Below are positions 22,151 through 32,224 of a stretch of 64,000 nt of DNA, in pieces. Every line of letters begins with the position of its first letter. Positions within the stretch are counted from its first letter, which is position 1. The position numbers and the translations under genes are program-made. The DNA comes from Eukaryota sp. TZLM1-RC (Eukaryota; Metamonada: BaSk clade), in contig JAUPSS010000004.1 in NCBI GenBank assembly GCA_040285825.1, positions 3,328,550 to 3,392,549 on the forward strand. The letters are read 5' to 3'. Under the pieces are notes generated by a model. That model saw only the letters and a program-made list of their open reading frames with translations. It was not told the DNA's origin and searched no databases.

Positions 22151-22534
22151 CTAGATTTCTTGAGAAGCTTGTTCTTCGGCTTCAACACGAGCCTTGGACC
22201 CCTTGGGAAGGAGATCGGAATGAATATGTGGAAGAACACCACCAGAGGGAATCATAATGTGGGACAAGAGCTTACTGAGTTCTTCATCATTACGGATAGC
22301 CAAGAGAATGTGTCTGGGGACAATACGGGTCTTCTTGTTATCTCTAGCAGCGTTACCAGACAATTCAAGGACCTCAGCGGTGAGGTATTCAAGGACAGCA
22401 GCCATATAGACGGGAGCACCAGCTGCAATACGTTCAGCATAGCGACCTTCACGGAGGTAACGACGGATACGACCTACAGGGAATTGGAGTCCAGCTTTGA
22501 AGGAGAGAGTTCGAGCACCAGTTTCTTCAGCCAT
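22151..22534 (-). CDS. Histone H2A (H2A.X-type C terminus), copy 1
   Basis: ATG at 22534 gives 127 aa. The core ([56 protein letters not shown]) is canonical with the acidic patch intact. The protein ends QASQEI, matching the SQ(E/D)-hydrophobic motif that PIKK kinases phosphorylate in H2A.X after DNA breaks. It is paired head to head with H2B-1 across 149 nt. Confidence 0.97.
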   Translation of the reverse strand: MAEETGARTLSFKAGLQFPVGRIRRYLREGRYAERIAAGAPVYMAAVLEYLTAEVLELSGNAARDNKKTRIVPRHILLAIRNDEELSKLLSHIMIPSGGVLPHIHSDLLPKGSKARVEAEEQASQEI

Positions 22535-22683
22535 GAGAGATGAATTAATGAGGATGAGGAAATAGAATTTCAATTTCAACACGACAATTTTGATTGTTGC
22601 AAGATTGTCATTTGTGGCAAAACATTGAATCAGCATGTTTGTCTTGCAAACACTGAATCTCAATCACCATTTCTCTCAATCTC
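22535..22683. promoter_or_regulatory. Bidirectional H2A-1/H2B-1 promoter
   Basis: 149-nt divergent spacer. It contains TGACAAT/CTTGCAA-type motifs (for example GCAAGATTGTCATTTGTGG) also found in the H2A-2/H2B-2 spacer and, in part, in the H3 promoters. Confidence 0.7.
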
Positions 22684-23118
22684 ATGCCCGGAAAAAAGTC
22701 TGTAAAGTCTACCAAATCCATCAAGGGAGTTCCCTCTAAAGCCCCATCAAAGGCCCCTGCCAAAGCCGTAAGCAAAGCTGTTGCTGAAGGAGGTGTGGTC
22801 GCTGCTGCCCCCAAGCGCAAGAAGGCCCGTAAGGAGACATGGGCTACTTACATTTACCGTGTTCTTCGTCAAGTCCATCCCGATACTGGTATCTCCACCA
22901 AGGCCATGGGAATCATGAACTCTTTTGTCAATGACATTTTTGAACGTATCGCCACTGAAGCTTCTCGTCTTGCTCGTGTCAACAAGAGGAATACCCTTTC
23001 TTCTCGTGAGATTCAGACTGCTGTTAGATTATTGTTGCCTGGTGAACTCTCCAAGCATGCTGTTTCTGAAGGAACCAAGGCTGTTACCAAGTTTACCTCT
23101 GCTGGTGAAGCTGAATAG
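22684..23118 (+). CDS. Histone H2B, copy 1
   Basis: 144 aa. A basic Ala/Lys/Pro-rich tail (about 45 residues) precedes the histone fold [36 protein letters not shown] and the C-terminal helix [19 protein letters not shown]. Differs from copy 2 only in the tail (GGVVAAAPK versus GGAAAAVPK). Divergently paired with H2A-1. Confidence 0.97.
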   Translation: MPGKKSVKSTKSIKGVPSKAPSKAPAKAVSKAVAEGGVVAAAPKRKKARKETWATYIYRVLRQVHPDTGISTKAMGIMNSFVNDIFERIATEASRLARVNKRNTLSSREIQTAVRLLLPGELSKHAVSEGTKAVTKFTSAGEAE

Positions 23119-23134
23119 ATTTGTGGTTTTTGAT

Positions 23135-23150
23135 GGTGTTTTTCAACACT
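23135..23150 (+). terminator. Histone 3' stem-loop of H2B-1
   Basis: GGTGTT-TTTC-AACACT, 16 nt after the stop; terminal G-U pair. Confidence 0.9.
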
Positions 23151-23415
23151 GGATAAATTTGTTTTTTTTGTGTATTTTAATTTAAAATGTTTTATTGATG
23201 TTTTCATCTGGATGGAAGTTTTGGAGAAAATACAAATGACAATTGTTCAATCAAATTGGGATTTGCTAAACCTGTTGTTCCTAATAAATTCCTAAATAAT
23301 ATTTCAATAGTTCGACATAGGGCAAGAATTAAGTGCACATCTGATGAAGAGCGACAACAAAGCCGTAGGTCTACACAACCAAACCACCAAAAACAAACCA
23401 TACAACAAAAGCAAA

Positions 23416-23466
23416 TGACAATTGATTCTTGCAAGACATTTTCCCTGCTCTGAATTTCTGCTCAAT
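23416..23466 (+). promoter_or_regulatory. Shared H3 promoter block, copy 2
   Basis: Plus-strand copy of the block upstream of H3-1 and H3-3, here about 35 nt before the H3-2 ATG. The spacer before it (23219-23415) is also conserved with 35085-35290 of cluster 2. Confidence 0.6.
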
Positions 23467-23501
23467 AACAATGCTTTTTACAATAATCCTGATCTACACT
23501 A

Positions 23502-23909
23502 ATGGCCCGTACTAAGCAAACCTCTCGCAAGACTACCTCCACCAAGACTCCAAGAAAGCATTTGGCTACCAAGGCTGCTCGCAAAGCTGCTCCCGCTACC
23601 GGTGGTATCAAGAAACCCCATCGTTATCGCCCTGGTACCGTTGCTCTCCGTGAAATCAGAAAGTACCAAAAGTCTACTGAACTCTTGATCCGCAAGCTTC
23701 CCTTCCAACGTTTGGTTAGAGAAATTGCCCAAGAATTTAAGGGTGAGTTGAGATTCCAAGCCTCTGGTATCTCTGCACTTCAAGAAGCTGCTGAAGCTTA
23801 CCTTGTTGGTTTGTTTGAAGACACCAATCTCTGTGCTATCCATGCTAAACGTGTTACCATTATGCCCAAGGATATGGCCTTGGCTAAGAGAATTCGTTCT
23901 GATTTTTAA
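23502..23909 (+). CDS. Histone H3, copy 2
   Basis: Same protein as H3-1 (135 codons, with T10, A28 and the RIRSDF end). It forms the right arm of an inverted duplication with H3-1: flanks out to the H4 promoter are mirrored at 21030-21250 and 23940-24180. H4-1 follows on the same strand. Confidence 0.97.
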   Translation: MARTKQTSRKTTSTKTPRKHLATKAARKAAPATGGIKKPHRYRPGTVALREIRKYQKSTELLIRKLPFQRLVREIAQEFKGELRFQASGISALQEAAEAYLVGLFEDTNLCAIHAKRVTIMPKDMALAKRIRSDF

Positions 23910-23926
23910 TTGTGATTAATAGTTGT

Positions 23927-23942
23927 GGTGTTCTTCAATACT
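23927..23942 (+). terminator. Histone 3' stem-loop of H3-2
   Basis: GGTGTT-CTTC-AATACT, 18 nt after the stop; two or three wobble pairs, the weakest of the set. Confidence 0.75.
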
Positions 23943-24278
23943 CAACTTTTGAATAAATTTAGGTTTAGTTGCTTTTTGTTTCACATATAATACCCAAAAT
24001 AATCACCAAAAAAGCATACTAGCATGTTTGTAAAGAATGTTGTTTATTCACCATTACAGCGTTTCAATTACTGCAAAACCATAATGTACCTTTCCTGCAT
24101 TCCAGTACATGACACTGTCCTAATCACACAGACCATGACATCAACTAAGTTGAAGAACCCTGAAACCCAACATTCACCATTGACAAACAAGAATTAATCT
24201 TGGCACGACAATTTGCAAAATCAAACTCAAATTCCCAAACTCCTTTCAAATCCTGTATTCTTATCTTCATCGATCTCA

Positions 24279-24590
24279 ATGGCTGGCCGTGGAAAAGGTG
24301 GAAAAGGTTTAGGTAAAGGTGGTGCCAAGCGCCATAGAAAGGTTCTTCGTGAAAACATCCAAGGTATTACTAAGCCTGCTATTCGTCGTCTTGCTCGTCG
24401 TGGTGGTGTCAAGCGTATCTCTGCACTTATCTATGATGAAACCCGTACTGTTCTCCGTACTTTCCTCGAAAACGTGATCCGTGACTCTGTTACTTATTGT
24501 GAACATGCCAGAAGGAAGACTGTCACTGCTATGGATGTTGTCTATGCTTTGAAACGTCATGGACGTGTTTTGTATGGTTTTGGTGTTTAG
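24279..24590 (+). CDS. Histone H4, copy 1
   Basis: 103 aa from the ATG at 24279. The tail [20 protein letters not shown] is canonical except that S1 is Ala. The fold is slightly diverged for H4: [31 protein letters not shown], and end LYGFGV in place of LYGFGG. Identical to copy 2. Confidence 0.97.
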   Translation: MAGRGKGGKGLGKGGAKRHRKVLRENIQGITKPAIRRLARRGGVKRISALIYDETRTVLRTFLENVIRDSVTYCEHARRKTVTAMDVVYALKRHGRVLYGFGV

Positions 24591-24604
24591 GTTTTTGTTT
24601 TAGG

Positions 24605-24620
24605 GGTGTTTTTGAACACT
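24605..24620 (+). terminator. Histone 3' stem-loop of H4-1
   Basis: GGTGTT-TTTG-AACACT, 15 nt after the stop; loop TTTG where other copies have TTTC. Confidence 0.85.
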
Positions 24621-25287
24621 ATTAAATCCTATTTTTTTGTATCTTAACAATTTTTTAGTTATAAATGTCATTTATTTGGTGAATGACTATCTATTGATCC
24701 AACATTGAAAAACATGGTTGACATGGTTGGTGGTTACTACCCTTAAGACCTCAGTAATACGGTGGTCATATTACCCAAGTCGAGTTACTTGACTGGGAAA
24801 TACCACAGTCGATTTGACTTCGATTTAATTCAAGTCATTTGACAACACTACTAATGCTTTCAAATTTCTTGGTTCCTGGTTAAAAAATGTGCTTCAAATT
24901 CTGAATGAATTACAAGGTATCTTGGAGAAAATGAAAATTGAACTTGTTTAATTTCTTCTTCGGATTTACAATAATATATTAAATTTTTAATGGTTAAAAT
25001 ATTCTATACTGGGGGAATAACCCCGATTTTGAGCTCTTGTGCTCCTCCTATAAGATTGGATTGTTGTCGATCCTTGAATTCTTTGCTGATTTGTTGGAAC
25101 GTTGAAAACCCATTTATTTTCTGCAGCAATCGATAAGGAAATTCAGGACCGATCTCTTTTGAATTGGCAATTTTATTGTAAACAATTTCAACAAAAATTG
25201 TCAAAGATTTTTGGAAGCTTGGATTTTGATGTTAGATTTGGCTTGGCCAAGAAATAGAATCCCGCTTTTGCAAATCTTTTACAAGAT
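24621..25287. other. Gene-free stretch with possible MITE trace
   Basis: No supported gene. The part at 24720-24860 has short inverted motifs (AAGTCGAGTTACTTGACT, CAGTCGATTTGACTTCGA) and ends GACAACACTACTA, resembling a hAT-type terminal sequence, but I could not find the matching other end. Confidence 0.35.
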
Positions 25288-26388
25288 ATGTGTGATAGTA
25301 CTTCTTCTGCCTTAGTAACAACAATTCGTCAAGTTTATGGTACTCGCTTAACTGATTCTGCCTGGACTTTGGATATGAGATTTCGTTCCTTTATCTGGCC
25401 TGATAATTTATTTCGTAATTTAATTTGTATATGTTCTCGAAAAAATACAATTACTCCTTTGTTAAGTAAAATTGATATTTATTGAACATGCACACTTAAT
25501 TAAATTAATTCATAACTAATAAGACGACTATCATTGAACCAAGATTTCCTCTACAAAATCTTGATCTGCTTGCTGTCTAGCTAAAGCTTCTCTTATTCGA
25601 TTGAAAAACCGAGGTAATCTATTAATAATGATAAATTGAATCCAAGAACGCCATAAAAAAATGTCAAATCTTTTCATTGTTTTTTCTTGAACCATTTTCT
25701 GGAAATCATTCAAAAAAATTTCTGCTTTTGTTAAGTTGTAAACATTTAATTATTTTTAGAAGCAAGGGTCACGATTCTGTCAGAGATCAATTATATTGTA
25801 TGTGTAAGTCTAATAGAATTGAACCATTTTTGGAACCTCTATTGTCAAGTCTGTTTGATACTGAAGATGATGTTCACAGGAACAATAAAGGTGATGTCAT
25901 ATTACCTGGATTGGATGGAACCTTCATTTTACTGGATGTAATGTCTTCATCCTTTTAATGCCTCAAATGAAAGGCTTGCTAATTCTGAATTTCATAATCC
26001 TCTTTCAATTGCTGAAAATTTCAAAATCAAAAAATACAATGAACCTTTATCCAACTTGTCCAGACAACAGCATGCAAAATGCAATTTGTATCCATTTGTA
26101 TTTTCTATTTTTGGTTCACTTGCTCCCACAGCTGAACGTTGTTTGACAGATTTTGAAATGATTGTGAAGAGAAGGAGTAACAGAAATCGCAACAGATTGT
26201 TTTGGCAAAATCAAACTGTGTTTTCTATTTTTAAAAAGATGTTGAAGATCGTTTCTGATACTTTGCTTTCTCTTGGATCTCACTATGAGAGAGTTGCATC
26301 TAGTTGTGTTGTTTGGGAGAGATGGATTATTTGGGTGTTGATTAATAAGTTTTTTAATAAACAAACATTATTCAAAAAACACTGGTAA
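25288..26388 (+). mobile_element. Non-LTR retrotransposon family 2, 3' part, interrupted by a family-1 insertion
   Basis: Left piece 25288-25467 reads YGTRLTDSAWTLDMRFRS, then the C-x-C finger CICSRKNTITPLLS. Right piece 25727-26388 continues CKHLIIFRSKGHDSVRD and the REL-like tail (GDVILPG, LLDVMSSS), then HAKCNLYPFVFSIFGSLAP and RNRNRLFWQNQTVFSIFKK. The ORF is continuous in frame when the insert and one 10-bp duplication are removed. After 25958 the copy has a stop and frame change, so it is dead. Confidence 0.8.
25468..25726 (-). mobile_element. 5'-truncated family-1 retrotransposon copy with 10-bp target-site duplication
   Basis: 259-bp insert holding only the family-1 C terminus (FNRIREALARQQADQDFV) and 3' UTR. 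It is flanked by TTTGTTAAGT at 25458-25467 and 25727-25736. Its 3' end is on the left (minus-strand insertion). Confidence 0.88.
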
Positions 26389-26467
26389 TTGATGCATTAA
26401 AAATATTAATAAAAAAAATATAGGAAAATTGGCGAAGAGAAAAGTGATTTTTGGACTATATTTTAAA

Positions 26468-28006
26468 ATGGCTGAATCTCCAGTCGCGTCCTGTTCTTTT
26501 GACGAAGAAGACGAGCAGCTGTATTCCAGTCAGTTTCTGAGAGATCTTGACATGTCACACTCTTCTCACAACCACAAATCAAAAGATGTTACTTCTCATT
26601 CAGTTTCTGACACTGAAGACGCCCACGCTTTTGCTTCAAAACTTCTGAAAGACCTACCTGTACCTCCTGCAATTTCTTCCTCTGGACGTAAGTCTCGCCC
26701 TCAAAGCGCTGATCAGTCAGATTTCAACCGCAGACCATCAAAATCCATGGAACCTGAACGTCGTTTTGACAAGAGGAGTCATTCCGTCAGTTTTGATGAA
26801 AATCTCTACCGTTCATCCCGTCTTTCTCTTCCCTCCCCGATTAAACGACCTACCCATGCTTCCTCACCTTCCCTCAAGAGCACCAAGTTAGTTGAGAATG
26901 CGGCTCCTCCTGGCTTCTTTACAGCAGCATTTGTTGAAAACCTTCAAAAGCAACACAAAGAAAGACTTGCTTCTTCAATCGAATCCGCTAATAGAATTCT
27001 TCAAACCAAAGAAACAGAAGTCAAGCGACTTCAAGATCAGCTGACTCAAGCCCAACAAGACCATTCATCAAAGGAAGAAGTGATTAAGGGTGAAGTTGCT
27101 GAATTAAGAAGGTTGTTTGATAAGCAAGTAGCCCAGGTGAAATCTGAAGCTGAAAAGGAAAAACTTGAGTTATACGAACAATTAGAGCGGCAACGTGAGC
27201 ATTCAAGACAAGAAATATTAGAAAATTCTTGTAAATTTGAAGGTGATATTGATGATATTAAAGCAGAACATGATCGTTCCATAGCCTCTTTGAAATCTTC
27301 ATTCCAGGAAGAAAGACAGGCCTGGCTGAGAGAAAAGGAAGATTTACAAGGAGAGTGGGAGACTGAGATGGAGAAAGTAGAAGAAGAGCATGCGGAGGAG
27401 GTGAAGGGATTGAAAGAGGAGTTGGCAAAGATGGGGGAGTGCAATAGTCAGTTAAGAGAAGATTTATGTAGTTTATCATTGGAAAAAGGAAATGATATTT
27501 TAGAATTGCAATCAAAAATAGATGATTATCAGAGAAATCAGGAAGTTATGGAAGAAAAGATTAGGTCCATTGTAAATCGCCATAGGAATGAACTTCAAAG
27601 TCGAGATAATCAGTGGACGGAAACAGTTAATAACCTCAAAAGATCACTCGAAAAGGAAAGAATCTGTTCTTCGCAGGCCATATCGGCTCTTCAGCAGCGT
27701 GTAAGAGATTTCGATTCGGCTCTTAAAGATGCTCAAACTACCCACAAAACAGCGATTGCACAGGCATCTGCTGAAGTTTCAAAGCTCTCTGATGCTTTAT
27801 CTAAGGCACGTGAAGCCGTTGAAACCCACAAAGCCGTTGCTAATGATGCTAGTTCTGAGGTTTGTAGATTGGAGCAAGAAGTTAATGTTCTTCGTAGTGA
27901 GTTAGAAGCTGTGGAGTATGAAAAGAGAAGAATTAAGGAATCTGAAGGAGCTTTGAGACATGAAGTTGATAGATACCAAAGTTTTATGGGTTATAGATCG
28001 AGGTAA
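26468..28006 (+). CDS. Coiled-coil protein of unknown function
   Basis: ATG at 26468 gives 512 aa. Residues ~1-150 are polar and low in structure, with SSHNHKSKDVTSHSVSDTED and Arg/Ser-rich stretches. A short hydrophobic-aromatic element PGFFTAAFVENLQKQHKERL begins a long coiled coil that runs to the C terminus (heptads through QDQLTQAQQDHSSKEEV, EWETEMEKVEEEHAEEVKGL, LRSELEAVEYEKRRIKESE). Such architecture is common in centrosomal, ciliary and cytoskeletal proteins, but no specific family is recognised. Confidence 0.8.
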   Translation: MAESPVASCSFDEEDEQLYSSQFLRDLDMSHSSHNHKSKDVTSHSVSDTEDAHAFASKLLKDLPVPPAISSSGRKSRPQSADQSDFNRRPSKSMEPERRFDKRSHSVSFDENLYRSSRLSLPSPIKRPTHASSPSLKSTKLVENAAPPGFFTAAFVENLQKQHKERLASSIESANRILQTKETEVKRLQDQLTQAQQDHSSKEEVIKGEVAELRRLFDKQVAQVKSEAEKEKLELYEQLERQREHSRQEILENSCKFEGDIDDIKAEHDRSIASLKSSFQEERQAWLREKEDLQGEWETEMEKVEEEHAEEVKGLKEELAKMGECNSQLREDLCSLSLEKGNDILELQSKIDDYQRNQEVMEEKIRSIVNRHRNELQSRDNQWTETVNNLKRSLEKERICSSQAISALQQRVRDFDSALKDAQTTHKTAIAQASAEVSKLSDALSKAREAVETHKAVANDASSEVCRLEQEVNVLRSELEAVEYEKRRIKESEGALRHEVDRYQSFMGYRSR

Positions 28007-28367
28007 TCTTGTAATTTTAACAAGATCTTGTATTAAATTATTTGATTTTTTTTAATTCTAAAGATAAATTTGTATTCAATTCCCATAATTATACTAATTC
28101 TATTAGATATATAAACAACTAGAACACTAAATAAATGATGAAAAATAATTCAAAAGAAAAATAATTCAGAAAAGCGGACTTTTGATTGAATAAATTAAAT
28201 AATCTCGACTCAAAATCACAATTACTATCAATTTTCACCCTAACACAGTGGTTTAAGAAACTTTAATCAAGGTGAAAAAGGGAGTTTGTAGCAAAGTTTG
28301 TATTTTTCAAAATGACCAAAAGGTCAAATTGGCATAAAATTCATGAAAACTTCCCACACAAATCTCT
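28007..28367. other. Convergent intergenic region
   Basis: 361 nt of AT-rich sequence between the 3' ends of the coiled-coil gene and ORC1/CDC6. Nothing else seen. Confidence 0.5.
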
Positions 28368-29579
28368 CTAATCAGCAAATTCTTGATCCAAATCGTCCTT
28401 CCATAACAGAAAGTCTATTTTACCATTATTGACTTTAATGATGTTATAGCTTTCCAATCGTCCAAGTATAGTAAAGATCTGCGTAACGCACAACCCTTTC
28501 ACTACTAATTGATTAACATCTGAAATCTTTTCATTATACAAAACTTTCAAAACATCATATTCGGTTTTTGACAAAACATTAAACAATTGAAAGATCTTCA
28601 CTCTTTCATCATTTACTGCACTCCTAACAATTTCAAAAGATACCCTAGGTTGATTATTCGAAATAGCAATCAAAATACAATTATATACCAACGACAATGC
28701 ACGTCTAGCATCACCTGAAGTTTGACCGCATTTGGTACATAAATGAACAAGGGCATCTAGGTCAAAAATATCTTGAACCTTCTTGACTCCTGCCTGTTTG
28801 AAACGTGCTGAAATAATTGAATAAAGAACATCTTTTGAATAATCTCGGAATAAAACCCTGCTAGGACCCAGTCTTGATTTAATTCTGGCTAATAACTGGC
28901 TATTTCCGTGAAGCGAATTTGCTATTAGAATTAAAACATAATTCGGATTTAAAAACCAATTGAGTAAATTATACAAAATACCAGGGTCCATATTGTACAG
29001 GAAATCAGCTTCATCTACAACTACAACTAAGTTACCACTTCTCCTTCTACAAAAGTACTTTTCTAGGATCCCAAGCGCCCTTGACTGAGAGGTAGAGCGA
29101 TTAAACAGTTTAGACAAAAGATATTGGTAGAAAGAGCTTGTAGAGCTCATGAGGCCTCCATTAATGAAGATTTTTTTCAGAGTTGGAGAAGACGAAAGTT
29201 GTGCCAGTGTTTGTAATACTACGGTTGTCTTACCTGTACCAGGAACACCTGAAATAAAGCAAGATGTACCACTAGAATGGGATGAGGAGAGAGAAGAAAG
29301 TAGGAAGTCATGTATTTGTTTTGATTCTTCTTCTCTCCCAATGATTGTATCTGGAGCAGAAGTAAAGGAGAAGAATGATGCAATGTCCCAAGTTAGAGTA
29401 TGCTTTGAAGGACTTTCAGGGGAGGAAGGTGGAGAGTGTAGATGTGTAGTTCTGCGTTTGGTCTTGGGTGCACCTTTAGAAGAACTTCGACGACCACGAG
29501 GTTTTGATCCACCTCTGAGAGTAGTGTTTGGAGTGCCTCTGGAAGTACCCTTAGAACTTCTCCTACGTGTTACAACCAT
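28368..29579 (-). CDS. ORC1/CDC6-family replication initiator AAA+ ATPase
   Basis: ATG at 29579 gives 403 aa. A basic Ser/Thr-rich N tail (~60 residues, RRRSSKGTSRG) precedes the AAA+ module: IIGREEESKQI, Walker A SGVPGTGKTTVV (near residue 112), Walker B VVVVDEADFLY, sensor 1 LILIANSLHG, arginine-finger region ARIKSRLGPSRVLF, and sensor 2 SGDARRALSLV. A winged-helix-like C terminus follows (LSKTEYDVLKVLYNEK, IFTILGRLESYNIIKV). The protein loads MCM helicase at origins with other ORC subunits. It lacks a visible BAH domain, so ORC1 versus CDC6 cannot be decided. Confidence 0.88.
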   Translation of the reverse strand: MVVTRRRSSKGTSRGTPNTTLRGGSKPRGRRSSSKGAPKTKRRTTHLHSPPSSPESPSKHTLTWDIASFFSFTSAPDTIIGREEESKQIHDFLLSSLSSSHSSGTSCFISGVPGTGKTTVVLQTLAQLSSSPTLKKIFINGGLMSSTSSFYQYLLSKLFNRSTSQSRALGILEKYFCRRRSGNLVVVVDEADFLYNMDPGILYNLLNWFLNPNYVLILIANSLHGNSQLLARIKSRLGPSRVLFRDYSKDVLYSIISARFKQAGVKKVQDIFDLDALVHLCTKCGQTSGDARRALSLVYNCILIAISNNQPRVSFEIVRSAVNDERVKIFQLFNVLSKTEYDVLKVLYNEKISDVNQLVVKGLCVTQIFTILGRLESYNIIKVNNGKIDFLLWKDDLDQEFAD

Positions 29580-30307
29580 GTCCAAATATGTTTAATTAAT
29601 TTTTGATCATTTGATCATTTGATAATCTCAATCAATGATTGATGTCGACTTGTTGAACCTTCCTGATGTTGACTCTGTTTTTTTAACCATTACAGCTCAG
29701 TAATGATGAGGTCGTTGCCAAGGAACACTGTGTTCTTGGCATAGATCTTTAGCTAAACGGCCTACTGATCATTGTATAGTTTCCCATATTAGGGAACTTA
29801 ATGTTAGATTCACCTAACTAGTGCGCTACTTACTTTCAACCAATCAAACTACCAATAACTAATGTTGGTTCTATCTTCGTTGTTGCTTCCCTTTGTTCTC
29901 TTTGACGTCATTTTCTATGGTTGGGAATTATGTATTCAATCAATATCATATGTCAATGTGTCACTTTTCTTGGCATAATGGTACTGGACTTTCCACCATA
30001 AACTTCCTTAATATCATAAGGAATGTTGATTAGGGTGATTGGCAGTGAACACTTCTGACATATATATTTGGTTAAATTCACTATTACCTCAACCATATAA
30101 CTTACCTTCAGAAGAGAGGACAAGTGAGTAATGTTGACCAGCTGAAATGGAAACAATACTTTATGGTAGCTTTACTGGTTTTTTGACCAATTAAGGTCCA
30201 TTGTAGAGAACATGACCTCTATCATTGACTAATTTTTTCCCAATAAAGTATTAAAATCACCCTAATTAAAAGACACATGTTTTTTGATTGTTTAGCAATC
30301 AGATTGA
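29580..30307. other. Gene-free stretch
   Basis: Upstream region of ORC1/CDC6. A 67-aa reverse ORF at 29953-30156 has no support. Nothing else seen. Confidence 0.45.
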
Positions 30308-30887
30308 TGACTTATCGTTCTTTTACACGATGCTGTCACAGATACTCTTTTCAATATGGCGTTGAGAAGGTATGTAGAAATGAGATTTTCATAAGAATAA
30401 CAGAGGTGATGTCATCTCACCTCGATTAGATGGAACCTTCATTTTATTGCATGTAATGTCGGTTGATGCTTGTAATGTCTCAAGTGAAAGGCTTGCTAAT
30501 TCTGAAAATCATAATCCTCTTTCAAATGCTGAAAATTTCAAAATCAAAAAATACAATGAACCTTTGTCCAAATTGTCCAGCCAACAGCATGCAAAATACA
30601 ATTTGTACCCATTTGTAGTTTCTCTATTTGGTTCACTTGCTCCAACGGCTATACGTTTTTTGGCAGATTTTGAAATGATTGTAAAGAGAAGAACTAACAG
30701 AAATTTCAACAGATTGTTTTGGCAAAATAGAATTGTGTATTCTATTTTTAAGGGGATGTTGAAGATGGTTTCTGATGTTCTACTTTCTCTTGAATCTCAC
30801 TATGAGAGAGTTGCATATAGTTGTTTTGTTTTGCGAGAGATGGATTATTTAGATGTTTTTTATAAGTTTTTTAATAAATATTATTGA
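30308..30887 (+). mobile_element. Family-2 retrotransposon 3' relic
   Basis: Degenerate start (30308-30430) matching the HDAVRDTLFNM region, then an open 146-codon stretch with DACNVSSERLANSENHNPLS, HAKYNLYPFVVSLFGSLAP and RNFNRLFWQNRIVYSIFKG. It aligns with 25950-26388 and 38569-39024. 5'-truncated, ending 50 nt before the MORN gene. Confidence 0.75.
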
Positions 30888-30940
30888 AAAAATTGTTTCA
30901 ACTCATTTTTTATTTCTTTCTATATTGAATGGTTGGCTAA

Positions 30941-32224
30941 ATGGTTGTACTCTCCTCCTCTTCTTCGCTTGTCTCTTTTCCTGATGGCACTACCTACACT
31001 GGATCTTTGAAAAACAAGGTACCCCATGGATACGGTATTCTCTCTTCTCCCGACGGTTCTCGTTATGAAGGGAACTTTTGTCTTGGCAAAAAGGAAGGCT
31101 ACGGCACTTTCACCACTCCCAACTTCACTTACATGGGGGAATTTCTATGCGGGCTTTTTGATGGTGAGGGCCAAATTGACTATAAAGACGGCCGCAAGTA
31201 CACAGGACTGTTCAAATTTGGCATGAAAAACGGTTTTGGAAGACTCGAGTTTAATGACAACATTTACGAGGGATTCTTTTTAAAAGATAAATACCACGGC
31301 AATGGCATCTTCAAGTCCTCTGATGGTACGATCTACGAAGGATCCTTTCACCATGGAGGCATGGAAGGGGAGGGTAAGATTACCTGGCCCTGTGGGGTTT
31401 GTTATGAAGGTGTTGTACATGATGGGGGAGTTGTGGGTCAAGGGACGCTTGCTACAGGAGAAAATACTCTGGAAGGTACACTTGGAGCTGACGGATTGCT
31501 AACTGGTTATGGCAGTCGGAGTTGCTTTGGCGGAGCACTCAAGTTAGCTGGCACGCATGTTTGTGGCAAACTGCAAGGTCAGGGGACGATTGAGACTGAA
31601 TGTTTCAAGTACTCTGGTCACGTACATGATGATGTGATTGATGGTAAAGGGTCAATGGAAGTCAAACGACCAAATGGAGAAGTAATCAAAATTTATGGAG
31701 ATTTTGTACAGAATCGGTTCATTACTGGAGATTTTGTTTTTGAAGACGGCTCTGCTGTTTGCATATTAAATGATTTTGAACGTAAATTTATAATGGCATC
31801 TGAGAAGGAACCAACTGCAGGTGAATGTCAATGTATATATGAAGAAGGAAACTCAACGTCATCATATTTGATTGATTTTGCTGATGGTAGACAGTATGAG
31901 GGTCAAGTTTCTGATAAATCTCTCAATGGTTTTGGTCAACTTTCCTTTCCAAACGGTGATGTCTACAAGGGAGAATTTTCAAATGGACTTTTTCACGGTA
32001 ATGGACAGTATACCTGGGCCAATGGTACTGTGTTTGTTGGGGAATTTTACGAGGGGAATGTTCACGGAAAAGGGATGCTAGAGAATAGTGATCTCTCAAT
32101 AGGAAAATACACTGGAGAATTTTCCCTCGGGTGTGTGGAGGGAGAGGGAGTGGTGGAGAGAAGTGGGAGATCAATTGCAGGGAAATGGGTAAAGGGGGAG
32201 TTAATAGAGTCTGCTGAGGTTTAG
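30941..32224 (+). CDS. MORN-repeat protein
   Basis: 427 aa made almost entirely of MORN repeats, roughly fourteen units with the YxGxxxxGxxxGxG pattern: YEGNFCLGKKEGYGTF, YTGLFKFGMKNGFGRL, YEGSFHHGGMEGEGKI, YKGEFSNGLFHGNGQY, FVGEFYEGNVHGKGML. A degenerate central stretch (about residues 255-300, KIYGDFVQNRFITGDF) separates two blocks. MORN proteins commonly tether membranes, cytoskeleton or the axoneme; the specific partner is unknown. Single exon, start at the first ATG. Confidence 0.92.
   Translation: MVVLSSSSSLVSFPDGTTYTGSLKNKVPHGYGILSSPDGSRYEGNFCLGKKEGYGTFTTPNFTYMGEFLCGLFDGEGQIDYKDGRKYTGLFKFGMKNGFGRLEFNDNIYEGFFLKDKYHGNGIFKSSDGTIYEGSFHHGGMEGEGKITWPCGVCYEGVVHDGGVVGQGTLATGENTLEGTLGADGLLTGYGSRSCFGGALKLAGTHVCGKLQGQGTIETECFKYSGHVHDDVIDGKGSMEVKRPNGEVIKIYGDFVQNRFITGDFVFEDGSAVCILNDFERKFIMASEKEPTAGECQCIYEEGNSTSSYLIDFADGRQYEGQVSDKSLNGFGQLSFPNGDVYKGEFSNGLFHGNGQYTWANGTVFVGEFYEGNVHGKGMLENSDLSIGKYTGEFSLGCVEGEGVVERSGRSIAGKWVKGELIESAEV

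Noticed and set aside
21914-22543. 209-aa plus-strand ORF across H2A-1
   Set aside because: Antisense shadow of a conserved histone gene; codon constraints of H2A explain the open frame.
23256-23453. 65-codon ORF in the H2B/H3 spacer, conserved at 35039-35236
   Set aside because: Conserved because the whole spacer was duplicated; it overlaps the H3 promoter block and has no protein-like features.
24720-24860. Possible hAT MITE after H4-1
   Set aside because: Only one end resembles a hAT terminus; no partner end or target-site duplication was found.
29149-29595. 148-aa plus-strand ORF antisense to ORC1/CDC6
   Set aside because: Shadow of the ORC1/CDC6 N-terminal Ser/Arg-rich coding region.
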